DNA from: Xanthomonas bromi
GTDB lineage: Bacteria > Pseudomonadota > Gammaproteobacteria > Xanthomonadales > Xanthomonadaceae
DNA: 64,000 bases
Assembly (NCBI RefSeq): GCF_900092025.1
Contig: NZ_FLTX01000011.1
Coordinates: 1 to 64,000, forward strand
Direction of reading: 5' to 3'
The notes below the pieces were generated by a model. That model saw only the letters and a list, made by a program, of their open reading frames with translations. It ran no database searches and had not been told where the DNA came from. How positions within the stretch are numbered: position 1 is the first letter of the stretch; each line of letters opens with the position of its first letter. The translations under genes and the position numbers were made by a program. Shown here one piece after another: positions 18,689 through 29,067 of the stretch.

Positions 18689-18752
18689 CCCGCCAGTCCT
18701 GCGTTACGAAGTCCGTTTGCTCCCCTCCCCCTCACGGCTTCGGACTGGCGGG
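18689..18752 (+). promoter_or_regulatory. long-loop inverted repeat in the leader of the Mrr-like gene
   Basis: CCCGCCAGTCC (18689-18699) is perfectly complementary to GGACTGGCGGG (18742-18752), leaving a 42-base loop. Inside the loop AGTCCG (18710-18715) could instead pair with CGGACT (18741-18746), so the two pairings exclude each other. The 3' stem is followed by TCTTTC. This is the layout of an attenuator or sensory leader. It lies within the 568 bases without an evident gene between the phasin gene and the Mrr-like start at 18860. An alternative is a small RNA terminator with a branched loop. Confidence 0.45.
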
Positions 18753-18859
18753 TCTTTCGCTATCTGGATCACGGCTTGCGCTATCGCCGCGAGCGATCCA
18801 TTGACGAATCTTTCGCGAAGGATTCTTCTAGACGCACGATTCGTTATACGCGCCATTGC

Positions 18860-19858
18860 TTGATTCTTATACCTCCCTGGATTCTGGCGCCCCTGGCTGC
18901 ACTGCTGGTCTGGCTGGCGGTGTGCGCCTATCTCTGGCTGGTGTGGCGACGCGCCAACGAGGTACAGGAAGGCATGCATGCGCTGGCCGTCATGCACTGG
19001 CGCGATTTTTCTGCCGTGGTGCTGCGCGTTTTGCAGGATCAACGCGGATGGCAGCCGACTCAGTTGCCGCAGGACGGCCTGCCCACCGCCGATTTCATGA
19101 TGCAAACCGAGCATGGCACCCGTCTGGTGGCCTGCAAGCACGGGCGTGGTTATCGCATCGGCGTGGCGGCAGTGAACGAGCTGGGTGCGATGGCGCGGCT
19201 GGCCGGCGCCAGCGGCGGCGTGATGGTCACCGAAGGCCGCATGGAGCGTGGAGGTATCGCCGCCGCGCAGAAACAGTCGATCGAAGTGCTGGACGGTGGG
19301 CGCCTGTGGCCGCTGCTCAAACCGTATCTGCCTGGCGATGTGGAAACCGGTGTGGTCGGCACGGCGCGCCGCCGCGCGATCCAGCACAGCCTGATCGCCG
19401 GCGCCGCGCTCACAACGCTGGCAGCGATGGCGGTGCTGGCGCTGCGCCCGCCGGATCCGGTACCGGCCGCACCGCGCACCGCAGTGGCCTCGCCCGTTCC
19501 TGCACCGGCACACGTGGTGGCTTCGCGTACGCCCTCCACGACGACATCGCAGCCGACGCCGCCATCGACTGCGTCGGCTACGCCACCGGCAGCCGGCGCA
19601 GAACCGGATGCCGCAACCATGCAGGGCTATCGGCGCGAGGTATCCAAGACATTGGCGCAGACGCCGGGCCTGGTGCGCGGCATCTGGCTGACCCAGGTGA
19701 CGCTGGTGGTGGATCGTACGGTGGACGACAGCGCGGCATGGCCGCTGATCTGCCGCGAGCTGGAACGCTACCCGTACCTGCGCACAGTGCGCGTGCAGCT
19801 CAACCCGCGCCCGGGAATCGCCGAGCCGGTGCGCTGGCGACAATGCACCACGATTTGA
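18860..19858 (+). CDS. membrane-anchored Mrr-like restriction-endonuclease-fold protein
   Basis: The protein has about 332 residues from a TTG at 18860. The frame stays open upstream to 18569, but that part covers a foldable leader and reads as low complexity; no ATG fits. One membrane helix lies at about residues 3-28 (WILAPLAALLVWLAVCAYLWLVW). It is followed by an Mrr-type endonuclease domain (HWRDFSAVVLRVLQDQRGW, then Asp in ADFMMQT, then LVACKHGRGYRIGVAAVNEL). The usual catalytic Gln/Glu-x-Lys strand appears as ACKHG, with Cys at the usual acidic/Gln position, so cleavage may be impaired. A second hydrophobic helix (near 180-200) and a Pro/Thr/Ala-rich linker precede a C-terminal domain of about 90 residues. 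The DNA-facing role and membrane location are inferences. Confidence 0.7.
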   Translation: MILIPPWILAPLAALLVWLAVCAYLWLVWRRANEVQEGMHALAVMHWRDFSAVVLRVLQDQRGWQPTQLPQDGLPTADFMMQTEHGTRLVACKHGRGYRIGVAAVNELGAMARLAGASGGVMVTEGRMERGGIAAAQKQSIEVLDGGRLWPLLKPYLPGDVETGVVGTARRRAIQHSLIAGAALTTLAAMAVLALRPPDPVPAAPRTAVASPVPAPAHVVASRTPSTTTSQPTPPSTASATPPAAGAEPDAATMQGYRREVSKTLAQTPGLVRGIWLTQVTLVVDRTVDDSAAWPLICRELERYPYLRTVRVQLNPRPGIAEPVRWRQCTTI

Positions 19859-20012
19859 TCCTGCTGCGTCGCCTGCTGCGTTCGCGCTGTGGCGCGCGGG
19901 CTTGCTGAGCAATCACTGAAAGCCGCACCAGCATGCGGCGCGTTCCCCACTGCCGACAACGGCTGGCAGCGACATTAGCGCTGCGGTAGCACCGTCGCCT
20001 GCCGACATCACC

Positions 20013-20750
20013 TCACCGCATTCCCGGCGCAAACCGTGCCACCAGATCGTAGGAACCGCCGAGAAACATCTGGCGCACGTAGGTGACCGGCTGGTCGCCG
20101 CGCCAGGTATGACGATCGATCACCAGGCAGGCTGCGCCATCGGCCGCCTGGAGCTGACTGGCCTGCGCTGCGTCGGCGCTGCTCGCGCTGATGCGATGCT
20201 CGGCGCGCGTCCATGGCACGTTGCGCAACAACCAACTGCCCGGCGCCACTTCGGTGAACGGTTGCGCCAATGCCTCCGGCACGGTGGTGATATCGATCAC
20301 GCGCTGCTCCAGCGCAAACGGGCGGCCATCGGCCAGATGCACGCTGTGCAACGCCAGCACTTTGCCGGTGCTGCCCAACGCACGTTCCTGCGGCACGCGC
20401 TTCCGTGCGTTGCGCAACTGCCGCGACAACAATGCGAAGCGGTAAACGTGGCCGCGCGTGGTCATTTCCACTTCGATGTCCGGGATCGAGAGCGCCACCT
20501 GTTCCAGATGCGGATGCTGCCGTGCCACGAACGAACCAGTACGACGGCGACGTTCGATCATGCCGGCATCGGCCAGCAAGCCGAGCACCTTGTTCACGGT
20601 CATGCGCGAGCAGCCGTACTGCGCCATCAACTCGTGCTCTGGCGGCACGCGGTGCCCGGGCGGCCAGTCGCCGCTATGGATGCGATGTTCCAGATCCTGG
20701 CGGATGCGTTGATGCAAGGTGCCAGGCGCGACGGTGGGGGTGGCGGTCAA
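20013..20750 (-). CDS. hutC: histidine-utilisation repressor, GntR/HutC family
   Basis: A 245-residue regulator. The winged-helix GntR domain is at about residues 11-77 (LHQRIRQDLEHRI, VPPEHELMAQYGCSRMTVNKVL). A UTRA effector domain runs from about 95 to 240 (ALLSRQLRNARKR, AEHRISASSADAAQASQL). HutC proteins bind urocanate and release the hut operator. It lies downstream of hutF on the same strand, and the best operator candidate is at 22469-22478 between hutF and hutI. The gap to hutF is 321 bases, so it may have its own promoter as well. Confidence 0.95.
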   Translation of the reverse strand: MTATPTVAPGTLHQRIRQDLEHRIHSGDWPPGHRVPPEHELMAQYGCSRMTVNKVLGLLADAGMIERRRRTGSFVARQHPHLEQVALSIPDIEVEMTTRGHVYRFALLSRQLRNARKRVPQERALGSTGKVLALHSVHLADGRPFALEQRVIDITTVPEALAQPFTEVAPGSWLLRNVPWTRAEHRISASSADAAQASQLQAADGAACLVIDRHTWRGDQPVTYVRQMFLGGSYDLVARFAPGMR

Positions 20751-21071
20751 GGCGCAAGTCTCCGGGAAGAGCGACTATCCAATCGGCATGCAACATCGGG
20801 CGGACGGGTGCACCAGCTGCGCGTTGCGGCATGCACACGCTGCGTTGATGAGGGCGCTACATGCATCTGTCCAGCCGACGCTGCCGCGTTTTCAGCGGCT
20901 CCAGCACTCGCATCGCGCGCGTCTCTACTTGGAGCAGCTAAGAGCACGATTGCACGGCCGGCTGGCTGGCGCGGCCGGTGCTCCGGCTCGGCAGGCACCG
21001 CAACCACTGCGGTTCCTGCGCGCCCTCGTCGCACACCTGACGACTGCCCGCTCCATGTTTGGCGGCCCATG
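20751..21071. other. gene-free stretch between hutF and hutC
   Basis: These 321 bases separate the hutF stop from the hutC start. I see no gene, no obvious terminator and no second copy of the TGTATATACA operator. It is unusually long for an intra-operon gap and may contain a separate hutC promoter, but no clear -35/-10 pair is recognisable. Confidence 0.4.
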
Positions 21072-22442
21072 TCATTGGCTCAGGAGGCTGCGCAATACCA
21101 CGGCAAACCGCGCGGCACTCCGGGTGCGATCGATATGCTGCCCGCCGCGCACCACCCAGCGACCGCCGCGCCAGACATTGCGCACCGCTGAACCACGCGC
21201 GGCAAACAGCCAGCTGTCCAGCAAAGCATCGTCGCTGCGCGCCAGCAGGGCCGGATGCGTCGTGTCCAACTCGATCAGATCGGCCGCTGTACCGGCACGG
21301 ATGCCGGTCTGTGCGATGCCCAGCGCCTGCGCGGCACCGACGCCGGCCTGGTCGTAGAGCCAGCGCCCGCTGGATACGGCCCCCTGCGCCAATACATTGC
21401 GTGCCTGCAACGTCAGGCGCTGGCCGTATTCGAGCAAGCGCACTTCCTCGGCTGCATCGATCAGCACATTCGAATCCGAGCCCAGCCCAAAACGGCCGCC
21501 CGCGGCGGCGAATGCCTGCATCGGGAACACGCCATCGCCCAGGTTTGCCTCGGTGATCGGGCACAGCCCGACGACTGCGCCGCTGTCGGCAATCGCCTGC
21601 AGTTCGCTGGCATCCACATGCGTGGCATGCACCAGACACCAGCGCGCATCCACCGGCGCATTGGCCAGCAGCCACTGCACCGGGCGCTGACTGGACCAGG
21701 CCAGGCAGGCGTCCACCTCGCGCTGCTGTTCGGCGATGTGGAGATGGATGGGTCCATCGGTGAGCGGCACCAGCGCCGCCAGCTGCGGCGGGGTCACTGC
21801 GCGCAGGCTGTGCGGGGCCAACCCGAGCACTGCATCAGGCAGCGCTTTCAGGCTGTGCCTGCAGTCGTCCAGCAGGCGCGCGAACCCCTCGATATCGTGG
21901 ATCAGGCGGCGTTGCGCCGGGCTGGGCGCAGCGCCACCGAAATCCGAATGCGCATAGAACACCGGTAACAAGCTGAGCCCGATGCCGGTGTTGGCGGCCG
22001 CAGCGGCAATGCGCTCGGACATTTCGCCGGCGTGCGCGTACGGCGCGCCGCTCACCGTGTGGTGCAGGTAATGGAATTCACCGACGCGGGTGAAGCCGCT
22101 TTCGAGCATTTCCACATACGCCTGTTCGGCAATCGCCTGCAGGCTGTCCGGGTCGAGCCGGTCGACGAAGCGGTACATCAGCTCGCGCCAGCTCCAGAAG
22201 CTGTCGCCGCTGCGTCCGCCCACTTCGGTCAACCCCGCCATGCCGCGCTGGAAGGCGTGGCTATGCACATTGCCCAGGCCAGGCACCAGCACCTCGCAGC
22301 GCGTGTCGTTGGGGGCAGCAGGCACGCCGGCCTGCACGCAGGCGATGCGTCCCTGCGTCAGCGCAATCCGCACCCCGCTCGCCCAGCCCTCGGGCAATAA
22401 CGCCCGGGCGGCCCAGAACGCTTGCATCTGTTGGTCTGCCAC
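21072..22442 (-). CDS. hutF: formimidoylglutamate deiminase
   Basis: A 456-residue amidohydrolase that converts N-formimino-glutamate to N-formyl-glutamate and ammonia, the branch used with HutG. Metal-site motifs are visible: [14 protein letters not shown] near the N-terminus, [15 protein letters not shown] in the middle, LVHATHVD, and [15 protein letters not shown] for the late Asp. The start is taken as a GTG at 22442 because GAGGG lies seven bases upstream. The ATG five codons later has no ribosome site. It is divergent from hutI, with a HutC-type palindrome between them. Upstream open frame beyond the GTG is the shadow of hutI. Confidence 0.94.
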   Translation of the reverse strand: MADQQMQAFWAARALLPEGWASGVRIALTQGRIACVQAGVPAAPNDTRCEVLVPGLGNVHSHAFQRGMAGLTEVGGRSGDSFWSWRELMYRFVDRLDPDSLQAIAEQAYVEMLESGFTRVGEFHYLHHTVSGAPYAHAGEMSERIAAAAANTGIGLSLLPVFYAHSDFGGAAPSPAQRRLIHDIEGFARLLDDCRHSLKALPDAVLGLAPHSLRAVTPPQLAALVPLTDGPIHLHIAEQQREVDACLAWSSQRPVQWLLANAPVDARWCLVHATHVDASELQAIADSGAVVGLCPITEANLGDGVFPMQAFAAAGGRFGLGSDSNVLIDAAEEVRLLEYGQRLTLQARNVLAQGAVSSGRWLYDQAGVGAAQALGIAQTGIRAGTAADLIELDTTHPALLARSDDALLDSWLFAARGSAVRNVWRGGRWVVRGGQHIDRTRSAARFAVVLRSLLSQ

Positions 22443-22468
22443 TGGACACCCTCGGTTGCCGAATCTAT

Positions 22469-22478
22469 TGTATATACA
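22469..22478. promoter_or_regulatory. palindromic HutC-type operator between hutF and hutI
   Basis: TGTATATACA is a perfect 10-bp palindrome of the TGTA-N2-TACA form described for HutC in pseudomonads. It sits in the 60-base gap between the divergent hutF start (22442) and hutI start (22503), so one bound repressor could shut both. It is the only such site I see in the hut region. The flanking bases (ATT on the left, TAT on the right) are partly symmetric. Confidence 0.75.
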
Positions 22479-22502
22479 TATCAGACACCACGAGCCTGCG
22501 CC

Positions 22503-23726
22503 ATGCATTGCGACGTTCTCTGGCACAACGCGCAACTGATGACCCTGGATGCCGCCGATGGCGGCCTGGGCATCGTGGACGACGGCGTCGTCGCCTGCCA
22601 GCAGGGTCGTATCGTCTACGCCGGCCCGGCCGCACAGGCGCCAGCGCTGCAGCCCGCCAGCGCGCACGACTGCCAGCGCCGCTGGATCAGCCCGGGCCTG
22701 ATCGATTGCCACACCCACCTGGTGTATGCCGGCAACCGCGCCAACGAATTCGAGCAACGTCTGCGCGGCGCCAGCTACGCCGAGATCGCCGCTGCCGGCG
22801 GCGGCATCGTAGCGACGGTGCGCGCCACCCGCGCCGCCGACGATGCCGCATTGCTGGCCGCCAGCCTGCCGCGCCTGGATGCGATGCTCGCAGAAGGCGT
22901 GACCACGCTGGAAATCAAATCCGGCTACGGGCTCACGCTGGACGATGAAAGCAAGCAACTGCGCGTAGCGCGCCAACTCGCTGCGCTGCGCAAGGTGGAA
23001 GTGGTGCCGACCTTCCTGGGTGCGCATGCAGTGCCGCCCGGCGGCGATGCGCAGCGCTACATCGACCAGGTCTGCACACAGATGATTCCGGCGATCGCCG
23101 CGCAAGGGCTTACCGAGGCGGTGGACGTGTTCTGCGAGCATCTGGCGTTCTCGCATGCGCAGGCCGAACAGGTCTTCATCGCGGCACAAGCGCATGGCTT
23201 GCACATCAAGATCCACGCCGAACAGCTGAGCAATCAGCGTGGCGCCGCACTGGCCGCACGCTACGGCGCGTTGTCGGCCGATCATATCGAATACCTGGAC
23301 CAGGCCGGCATCGCGGCGATGGCGCGCGCTGGCACGGTGGCGGTGCTGTTGCCGGGCGCGTTTTATTTCACCCGCGATACGCAGGTGCCACCGATTGCCG
23401 CGTTGCGCGCGGCCGGTGTGCCGCTGGCGCTGGCCACCGACTGCAATCCAGGGACCTCGCCGCTGACCAGCCCGCTGCTGGCCATGAACATGGCGGCGAC
23501 CTTGTTCCGCATGACCGTCGACGAATGCATCGCCGGCTTCACCCGCGAGGCCGCGCGCGCGCTCGGACGCAGCGATCGCCTGGGCCAGCTGCGTGCCGGC
23601 ATGGACTGCGATCTGGCGATCTGGGACATCGACGCGCCGGCCGATCTGGTCTACCGCATGGGCTTCAACCCTCTTCATGCACGCGTCTGGCGCGGGCATC
23701 TTTCGCTGAATCCGGAGTCGTCATGA
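22503..23726 (+). CDS. hutI: imidazolonepropionase
   Basis: A 407-residue amidohydrolase that opens the ring of imidazolone propionate to give N-formimino-glutamate. The metal-binding HxH is in [14 protein letters not shown], and further ligands are in [13 protein letters not shown] and [11 protein letters not shown]. The [14 protein letters not shown] segment is characteristic of HutI. The ATG at 22503 follows the HutC-type operator. The stop overlaps the hutH start as ATGA, so the two are translationally coupled. It is the first gene of hutI-hutH-hutG-hutU. Confidence 0.97.
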   Translation: MHCDVLWHNAQLMTLDAADGGLGIVDDGVVACQQGRIVYAGPAAQAPALQPASAHDCQRRWISPGLIDCHTHLVYAGNRANEFEQRLRGASYAEIAAAGGGIVATVRATRAADDAALLAASLPRLDAMLAEGVTTLEIKSGYGLTLDDESKQLRVARQLAALRKVEVVPTFLGAHAVPPGGDAQRYIDQVCTQMIPAIAAQGLTEAVDVFCEHLAFSHAQAEQVFIAAQAHGLHIKIHAEQLSNQRGAALAARYGALSADHIEYLDQAGIAAMARAGTVAVLLPGAFYFTRDTQVPPIAALRAAGVPLALATDCNPGTSPLTSPLLAMNMAATLFRMTVDECIAGFTREAARALGRSDRLGQLRAGMDCDLAIWDIDAPADLVYRMGFNPLHARVWRGHLSLNPESS

Positions 23727-25264
23727 GTCTTACTGTTGTCCTGCAACCCGGCCAGGTCACGCTGGCGCAATGGCGTGCGCTGTATCGCGGTGCCGAGGTC
23801 GCATTGGACGATGCCTGCGCCGCTGCGGTGCTGCGCAGCGCACAAACGGTGGAGGCCATCGTTGCGCGGGGCGAGCCGGTGTATGGCGTCAACACCGGCT
23901 TCGGCAAGCTGGCCAGCGTGCGCATCGAGCGCGACGATCTGCAGACCCTGCAGCGCAATATCGTGCTTTCGCACGCGGCCGGTGTCGGCGAGCCCACGCC
24001 GGTGCCGGTGGTGCGACTGATGATGGCGCTCAAACTCACCAGTCTGGCTCAGGGCGCTTCCGGCGTGCAGCCGGACACGCTGGCGTTGCTGGCAGCGATG
24101 CTGCGCGCGGGCATCACCGCGGTGGTGCCGTGTCAGGGCTCGGTGGGCGCTTCCGGCGATCTGGCGCCGCTGTCGCATCTGGCTGCGGTGATGATCGGCG
24201 TCGGCGAAGCCTTCGTCGGCGAACAGCGCCTGCCCGCTGCCGATGCGCTCGCACATGCGCAGCTGCAGCCGCGCGTGCTGGGCGCAAAAGAAGGGCTGGC
24301 GTTGCTCAACGGCACCCAGTTTTCCACTGCCTGCGCCTTGGCCGGTCTGTTCGAGATCGAAAACGTATTGCAGGCCGCGCTGGTGACCGGCGCGCTATCT
24401 GTGGAAGCGGCCAAGGGCTCGGATACGCCGTTCGATGCACGCATCCACGCACTGCGTGGGCAACCGGGGCAGATCGCCACCGCGGCAGCGCTGCGTGCCT
24501 TGATGGCCGAGTCGGCCATTCGCGAATCGCATCGGCTTGGCGATGTGCGCGTGCAGGACCCGTACTGTCTGCGCTGCCAGCCGCAGGTGATGGGCGCAGC
24601 GCTGGACATCATGCGTCAGGCTGCGCGCACGCTGGAGATCGAAGCCAATGGCGTGTCCGACAACCCGCTGGTCTTCAGCGATACCGGCGAGGCCTTGTCC
24701 GGTGGCAACTTCCACGCCGAGCCGGTGGCCTTTGCGGCCGACATGCTGGCGATGGCGGTGTGCGAAATCGGCTCGATCAGCGAACGCCGCACCGCGATGC
24801 TGGTCGATCCGGCACTCTCCGGCCTGCCCGCCTTTCTGACTCCGCGTCCGGGCTTGAACTCCGGTTTCATGATTCCGCAGGTCACCGCCGCCGCGCTGGT
24901 GTCGGAAAACAAACAGCGCGCGTATCCGGCCAGCGTCGATTCAATTCCGACCTCGGCCAATCAGGAAGATCACGTCTCGATGGCCGCGCACGGTGCGCGC
25001 CGCCTGCTGGCGATGGCCGAAAACGCCGCACACGTCATCGGCATCGAGCTACTGGCCGCCGTACAAGGCTGCGATTTCCATGCGCCGCTGCGCTCCAGCG
25101 CCGCGCTGGAAGCCGCGCGTGCCCTGTTGCGCGCGCAGGTGCCAACGCTGCAGGAGGATCGCTACTTCCATCCCGACATGCTGGCCGCCAGCGCCTTGGT
25201 GCGTTCGGGTGCGCTGGCGCAGGCGGTGGCGATCGCGTTGCCGGATGTGGAGCAGGACGCATGA
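23723..25264 (+). CDS. hutH: histidine ammonia-lyase
   Basis: A 513-residue enzyme that removes ammonia from histidine to form urocanate. The self-made MIO cofactor comes from Ala143-Ser144-Gly145 in [14 protein letters not shown]. Other family motifs are [12 protein letters not shown] near residue 53 and [13 protein letters not shown] near 413, and the length is standard (about 510). The start is fixed by the ATGA overlap with hutI. The product urocanate is both the next substrate (HutU) and the usual inducer that relieves HutC repression. Confidence 0.97.
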   Translation: MSLTVVLQPGQVTLAQWRALYRGAEVALDDACAAAVLRSAQTVEAIVARGEPVYGVNTGFGKLASVRIERDDLQTLQRNIVLSHAAGVGEPTPVPVVRLMMALKLTSLAQGASGVQPDTLALLAAMLRAGITAVVPCQGSVGASGDLAPLSHLAAVMIGVGEAFVGEQRLPAADALAHAQLQPRVLGAKEGLALLNGTQFSTACALAGLFEIENVLQAALVTGALSVEAAKGSDTPFDARIHALRGQPGQIATAAALRALMAESAIRESHRLGDVRVQDPYCLRCQPQVMGAALDIMRQAARTLEIEANGVSDNPLVFSDTGEALSGGNFHAEPVAFAADMLAMAVCEIGSISERRTAMLVDPALSGLPAFLTPRPGLNSGFMIPQVTAAALVSENKQRAYPASVDSIPTSANQEDHVSMAAHGARRLLAMAENAAHVIGIELLAAVQGCDFHAPLRSSAALEAARALLRAQVPTLQEDRYFHPDMLAASALVRSGALAQAVAIALPDVEQDA

Positions 25265-25445
25265 GGCCGCAGATTGCACGACGTGGCGCGCTATCTGCGT
25301 CACCACAGGCGCAAGCGCAAGGTTTTGCGCCGTTTCCATGCACACGCACACGCGCTGACGCGGCATGGCGCGCGCGACATTGTCACCATACACAGCTGCG
25401 CGACACGTGCGGCGCGTGCGCAGCACCCACGCATGGAGCGTCGCG

Positions 25446-26303
25446 ATGAACGCCCTGCCCGACTGGCTGCAACTCCACCGCGGCGACGCGCCGTTGATCG
25501 TCAGTTTTCCGCATACCGGCACCGAATTGCCAGAGGACGTGGCCAGCCAGTTCGTTTCGCCGTGGTTGGCGCGCCGCGATACCGATTGGTGGGTGCATCA
25601 GCTCTACGATTTCGCACAGGCATTGGGCGCCACCACGCTGCGTACCGCCATCTCGCGCTCGGTCATCGACGTCAATCGCGACCCCAGTGGCGCATCGCTG
25701 TATCCGGGTCAGAACACCACCGGTCTGTGCCCGCTCACCACCTTCGACAATCAGCCGTTGTATGCCGATGGTGCGGCACCGGACCAGGCGCAGATCGCGC
25801 TGCGTCGCACGCGCTGGTTCGACCCGTATCACGCGGCGCTTGCCGACGAAATTGCGCGCCTGCGCGCCCGGCACGCGAAGATCGTGGTCTACGACGCGCA
25901 TTCGATCCGCTCGCTCATCCCGCATCTGTTCGATGGCGAATTGCCGCAATTCAATATCGGCAGCAACGACGACCGCAGCTGCGACCCGCGCCTGGTCGAT
26001 GCAGTGGAAAGTCTGTGCCGCAGCAGCGGCTCCAGCACGGTACGCAACGGGCGCTTCAAGGGTGGCTGGATCACCCGCCACTACGCGCAACCCGAGCAAG
26101 GCGTGCACACATTGCAAATGGAACTGGCCTGCCGCGGCTACATGTGCGAACCGGACGCCATCACCCCGGGAAGCTGGCCCACGCCGTGGCAGCCGGTGCA
26201 CGCCGCCGCATTGCGTGCGGTGCTGCGGCATGTGCTGCTGGCTTGCGTGCAGTTCGCCAACGCGCCCTCTTCCGACACCGCGCCGCCTGCGGCCAACCGC
26301 TGA
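25446..26303 (+). CDS. hutG: N-formylglutamate deformylase
   Basis: A 285-residue N-formylglutamate amidohydrolase of the FGase family, which releases formate and glutamate. Signature segments are [12 protein letters not shown] near the start, [19 protein letters not shown] and VYDAHSIRS, which supply likely metal ligands, and [10 protein letters not shown]. With HutF it completes the two-step formyl route, in contrast to the arginase-like HutG that removes formamide directly. It starts 181 bases after hutH, a wide gap for this operon, and has a GGAG-like site before the ATG at 25446. It is 16 bases from hutU. Confidence 0.95.
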   Translation: MNALPDWLQLHRGDAPLIVSFPHTGTELPEDVASQFVSPWLARRDTDWWVHQLYDFAQALGATTLRTAISRSVIDVNRDPSGASLYPGQNTTGLCPLTTFDNQPLYADGAAPDQAQIALRRTRWFDPYHAALADEIARLRARHAKIVVYDAHSIRSLIPHLFDGELPQFNIGSNDDRSCDPRLVDAVESLCRSSGSSTVRNGRFKGGWITRHYAQPEQGVHTLQMELACRGYMCEPDAITPGSWPTPWQPVHAAALRAVLRHVLLACVQFANAPSSDTAPPAANR

Positions 26304-26319
26304 TTGCAAGGAACCCGGC

Positions 26320-27987
26320 ATGACCCGTCACGATACAACCCGCGTCATCCGCGCCGCCACCGGCACCACGCTCACCGCCAAGAGCTGGCTCACCGAAGCG
26401 CCGCTGCGCATGTTGATGAACAACCTGGACCCGGACGTGGCCGAGCGCCCGCAGGAACTGGTGGTGTACGGCGGCATCGGCCGCGCCGCGCGCGACTGGG
26501 AATCCTTCGATGCGATCGTTGTTGCGCTCACGCGCCTGGACGACGACCAGACCTTGCTGGTGCAGTCCGGCAAGCCGGTGGGCGTGTTCCGCACCCACGC
26601 CGATGCACCGCGCGTGCTGATCGCCAATTCCAACCTGGTGCCGCGCTGGGCCACCTGGGACCACTTCAACGCATTGGATAAAAAAGGGCTGGCGATGTAC
26701 GGCCAGATGACCGCCGGCAGCTGGATCTACATCGGCGCGCAAGGCATCGTGCAAGGCACCTACGAAACCTTCGTGGAGATGGGTCGCCAGCATTACGGTG
26801 GCAGCCTGGCCGGCAAGTGGCTGTTCACCGGCGGCCTCGGCGGCATGGGGGGCGCGCAACCGCTCGCCGCGGTGATGGCCGGCGCCTCGTGCCTGGCGGT
26901 GGAATGCCGCAAGAGCAGCATCGACATGCGCCTGCGCACCGGGTATCTGGATACGTGGACCGACTCGCTGGACGAGGCGCTGCGCCTGATCGAGGAGTCG
27001 TGCACGGCAAAGAAGCCGCTCTCGGTCGGCCTGCTCGGTAACGTGGCCGATGTGCTGGACGAACTGCTGCTGCGCGGGATCAAACCCGACCTGTTGACCG
27101 ACCAGACCTCTGCGCACGATCCGGTCAACGGCTATCTGCCGCAGGGCTGGAGCGTGGAAGAGTGGGATGCAAAGCGCGTCAGCGCGCCGAAGGAAGTGGA
27201 AGCGGCCGCGCGCGATTCGATGGCCAACCACATCCGCGCCATGCTCACTTTCCACGCGCTGGGCGTACCCACCGTGGACTACGGCAACAACCTGCGCCAG
27301 ATGGCGCTGGAGGCCGGCATCGACAACGCATTCGATTTCCCCGGCTTCGTACCCGCCTATATCCGCCCGCTGTTTTGTCGCGGCATCGGCCCGTTCCGCT
27401 GGGTCGCACTCAGTGGCGACCCGGACGACATCGCCAAGACCGATGCCAAGGTCAAGGAACTCATTCCAGACGATGCGCATCTGCATCGCTGGCTCGACAT
27501 GGCCGCCGAAAAGATCGCCTTCCAGGGTCTGCCCGCGCGCATCTGCTGGGTGGGCCTGGGCGACCGCCACCGCCTGGGCCTGGCCTTCAATGCGATGGTG
27601 CGCAGCGGCGAACTGAAGGCGCCGGTGGTCATCGGCCGCGACCACCTGGATTCCGGCAGCGTGGCCTCGCCCAACCGCGAAACCGAATCCATGGCCGACG
27701 GTTCGGACGCGGTCTCCGACTGGCCGCTGCTCAATGCCCTGCTCAACACCGCCAGCGGCGCCACCTGGGTCTCGCTGCACCACGGTGGCGGCGTCGGCAT
27801 GGGCTTCTCGCAACATGCCGGCATGGTCATCGTCTGCGACGGCAGCGAAGCGGCCGACAAGCGCCTGGAACGTGTGCTCTGGAACGACCCGGCCACGGGT
27901 GTCATGCGCCACGCCGATGCCGGCTATGCCATCGCAACCGATTGCGCGAAGGAGAAAGGGCTGGATTTGCCTGGAATTTTGGGCTGA
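26320..27987 (+). CDS. hutU: urocanate hydratase (urocanase)
   Basis: A 555-residue NAD-dependent enzyme that hydrates urocanate to imidazolone propionate. Hallmarks are [13 protein letters not shown] and [11 protein letters not shown] at the N-terminus, [13 protein letters not shown] for NAD binding, the conserved Cys in [13 protein letters not shown], and [17 protein letters not shown] near the C-terminus. The length matches the family. AAGGA precedes the ATG. It is the last gene of the hut operon, though it catalyses the second step. A stable GC-rich hairpin follows at 28014-28053. Confidence 0.97.
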   Translation: MTRHDTTRVIRAATGTTLTAKSWLTEAPLRMLMNNLDPDVAERPQELVVYGGIGRAARDWESFDAIVVALTRLDDDQTLLVQSGKPVGVFRTHADAPRVLIANSNLVPRWATWDHFNALDKKGLAMYGQMTAGSWIYIGAQGIVQGTYETFVEMGRQHYGGSLAGKWLFTGGLGGMGGAQPLAAVMAGASCLAVECRKSSIDMRLRTGYLDTWTDSLDEALRLIEESCTAKKPLSVGLLGNVADVLDELLLRGIKPDLLTDQTSAHDPVNGYLPQGWSVEEWDAKRVSAPKEVEAAARDSMANHIRAMLTFHALGVPTVDYGNNLRQMALEAGIDNAFDFPGFVPAYIRPLFCRGIGPFRWVALSGDPDDIAKTDAKVKELIPDDAHLHRWLDMAAEKIAFQGLPARICWVGLGDRHRLGLAFNAMVRSGELKAPVVIGRDHLDSGSVASPNRETESMADGSDAVSDWPLLNALLNTASGATWVSLHHGGGVGMGFSQHAGMVIVCDGSEAADKRLERVLWNDPATGVMRHADAGYAIATDCAKEKGLDLPGILG

Positions 27988-28338
27988 ATCCGCTTTCGGG
28001 GCTAGCACTCGACGCGCCCGTCTTGCGGCGAACGCAGCCGCTTCGTCGGGCGCTCTTGCGCGGCGTTGCGTTCCGCCGGTTACTTAAAAGCCGATGCAAC
28101 CGCCCCCAGCAATGCGCTGCGTACAGTACCGGCACCGCTCCACGTGCCGGGAAGGCGGTTACGATCGCCTCGGCTGCACGATCAGCGTCCACACCATCTT
28201 TTGTCAGGAAGTGTGCGAGGCATGGCGATTGCAGACTGGCGGACGGCAAAACCATCGTCGCTTGTCACATTCCTGACGATTGACCTCAAGTCTGCGCGTT
28301 GCAGGCCGTCAAGGTATGCAACGGTTTGAGGACATTCC
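27988..28338. other. gene-free region after hutU containing a hairpin
   Basis: No credible gene lies here. A two-tier hairpin at 28014-28053 pairs GCGCCCG (28014-28020) with CGGGCGC (28047-28053), and inside it GCGGC with GCCGC. It lies 26 bases after the hutU stop. Lacking a T-run, it is more likely an mRNA end-protecting stem or a Rho-assisted terminator. The rest probably holds the promoter of the gene at 28339. Confidence 0.45.
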
Positions 28339-29067
28339 ATGGGCATCTTGCTCTACCTGGTGCCTGCATTCGCACTCTGGGCACTGATCGCCACCGGCCT
28401 GGCATTCGTGCGCGGTCGCCTGTTGCGTGCCGAATCCGGCGAGCTTGCCAGCGCGCAAGACAGCCTTGGCCGCTATCAGGCTGCGCTGTCGCAACTGAAA
28501 GCCCGTGCGGCTGCCACGACGCTGGAACTGGAGTCGCTGCAGCGTAGCTATGCCGTGCTCCAGCAATCGCTGGAACAGCAGGAACAGAACACCTCAGTGC
28601 AGCAAGCCACCACTGCCGACCAGGTGATGCCGATGGTGTTGGTGCAGCGCCTGGACATCGCCAACGAGATCGGCGCGCTGTTCGCGCATGTGGCGCGCGT
28701 GGCGCGCAGCCTGCGTCGCTACAGCGCCTACAGCCGCGGTCACAATGCACCCGAGCCGACCACAGCGCGCTACGATCTGCACTGGCTTGCCGATTGCCTG
28801 CACAGTTTCGACCAGGTAGGTCACGCACTGCTGCGCGGCAATGTCGCTGCACTGATCACGGCCTGTCAGGATCTGCTGTCGATGTACGAGCATTATCTGA
28901 AGGACGGCTCCGGCTACAACAGCCGCGACACCTTCCTGCGCCTGAGCAGCGATGTGCCGCTCTCCGAGGCCACCGATGCGATACGCTCGATCATCGTCAA
29001 GGCGACGCTGGCGCAGGATGTCCGCGATGCGGTGCAGGACGATGAAGTGGTGGCGAACGCTGGGTGA
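28339..29067 (+). CDS. membrane-anchored coiled-coil protein of unknown function
   Basis: A 242-residue protein. A single N-terminal membrane helix (residues 2-24, ILLYLVPAFALWALIATGLAF) is followed by a long heptad-rich helix (about 30-85: RAESGELASAQDSLGRYQAA and LELESLQRSYAVLQQSLEQQ), then a mixed helical domain. A Cys (near 152) and the segment RGNVAALITACQDLLSMYEHYL lie in the C-terminal half. I do not recognise the family. The topology suggests an inner-membrane scaffold with a cytoplasmic coiled coil. The stop codon overlaps the first unit of a heptad DNA repeat. Confidence 0.75.
   Translation: MGILLYLVPAFALWALIATGLAFVRGRLLRAESGELASAQDSLGRYQAALSQLKARAAATTLELESLQRSYAVLQQSLEQQEQNTSVQQATTADQVMPMVLVQRLDIANEIGALFAHVARVARSLRRYSAYSRGHNAPEPTTARYDLHWLADCLHSFDQVGHALLRGNVAALITACQDLLSMYEHYLKDGSGYNSRDTFLRLSSDVPLSEATDAIRSIIVKATLAQDVRDAVQDDEVVANAG

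Noticed and set aside
22443-23699. N-terminal extension of hutF through the hutI gene
   Set aside because: The frame stays open, but the extension is antisense to hutI. The GTG at 22442 has its own GAGGG site and begins the conserved sequence.
26161-28008. 615-codon minus-strand frame opposite hutU
   Set aside because: It is an antisense shadow of hutU with a His/Gln/Ala-rich translation.
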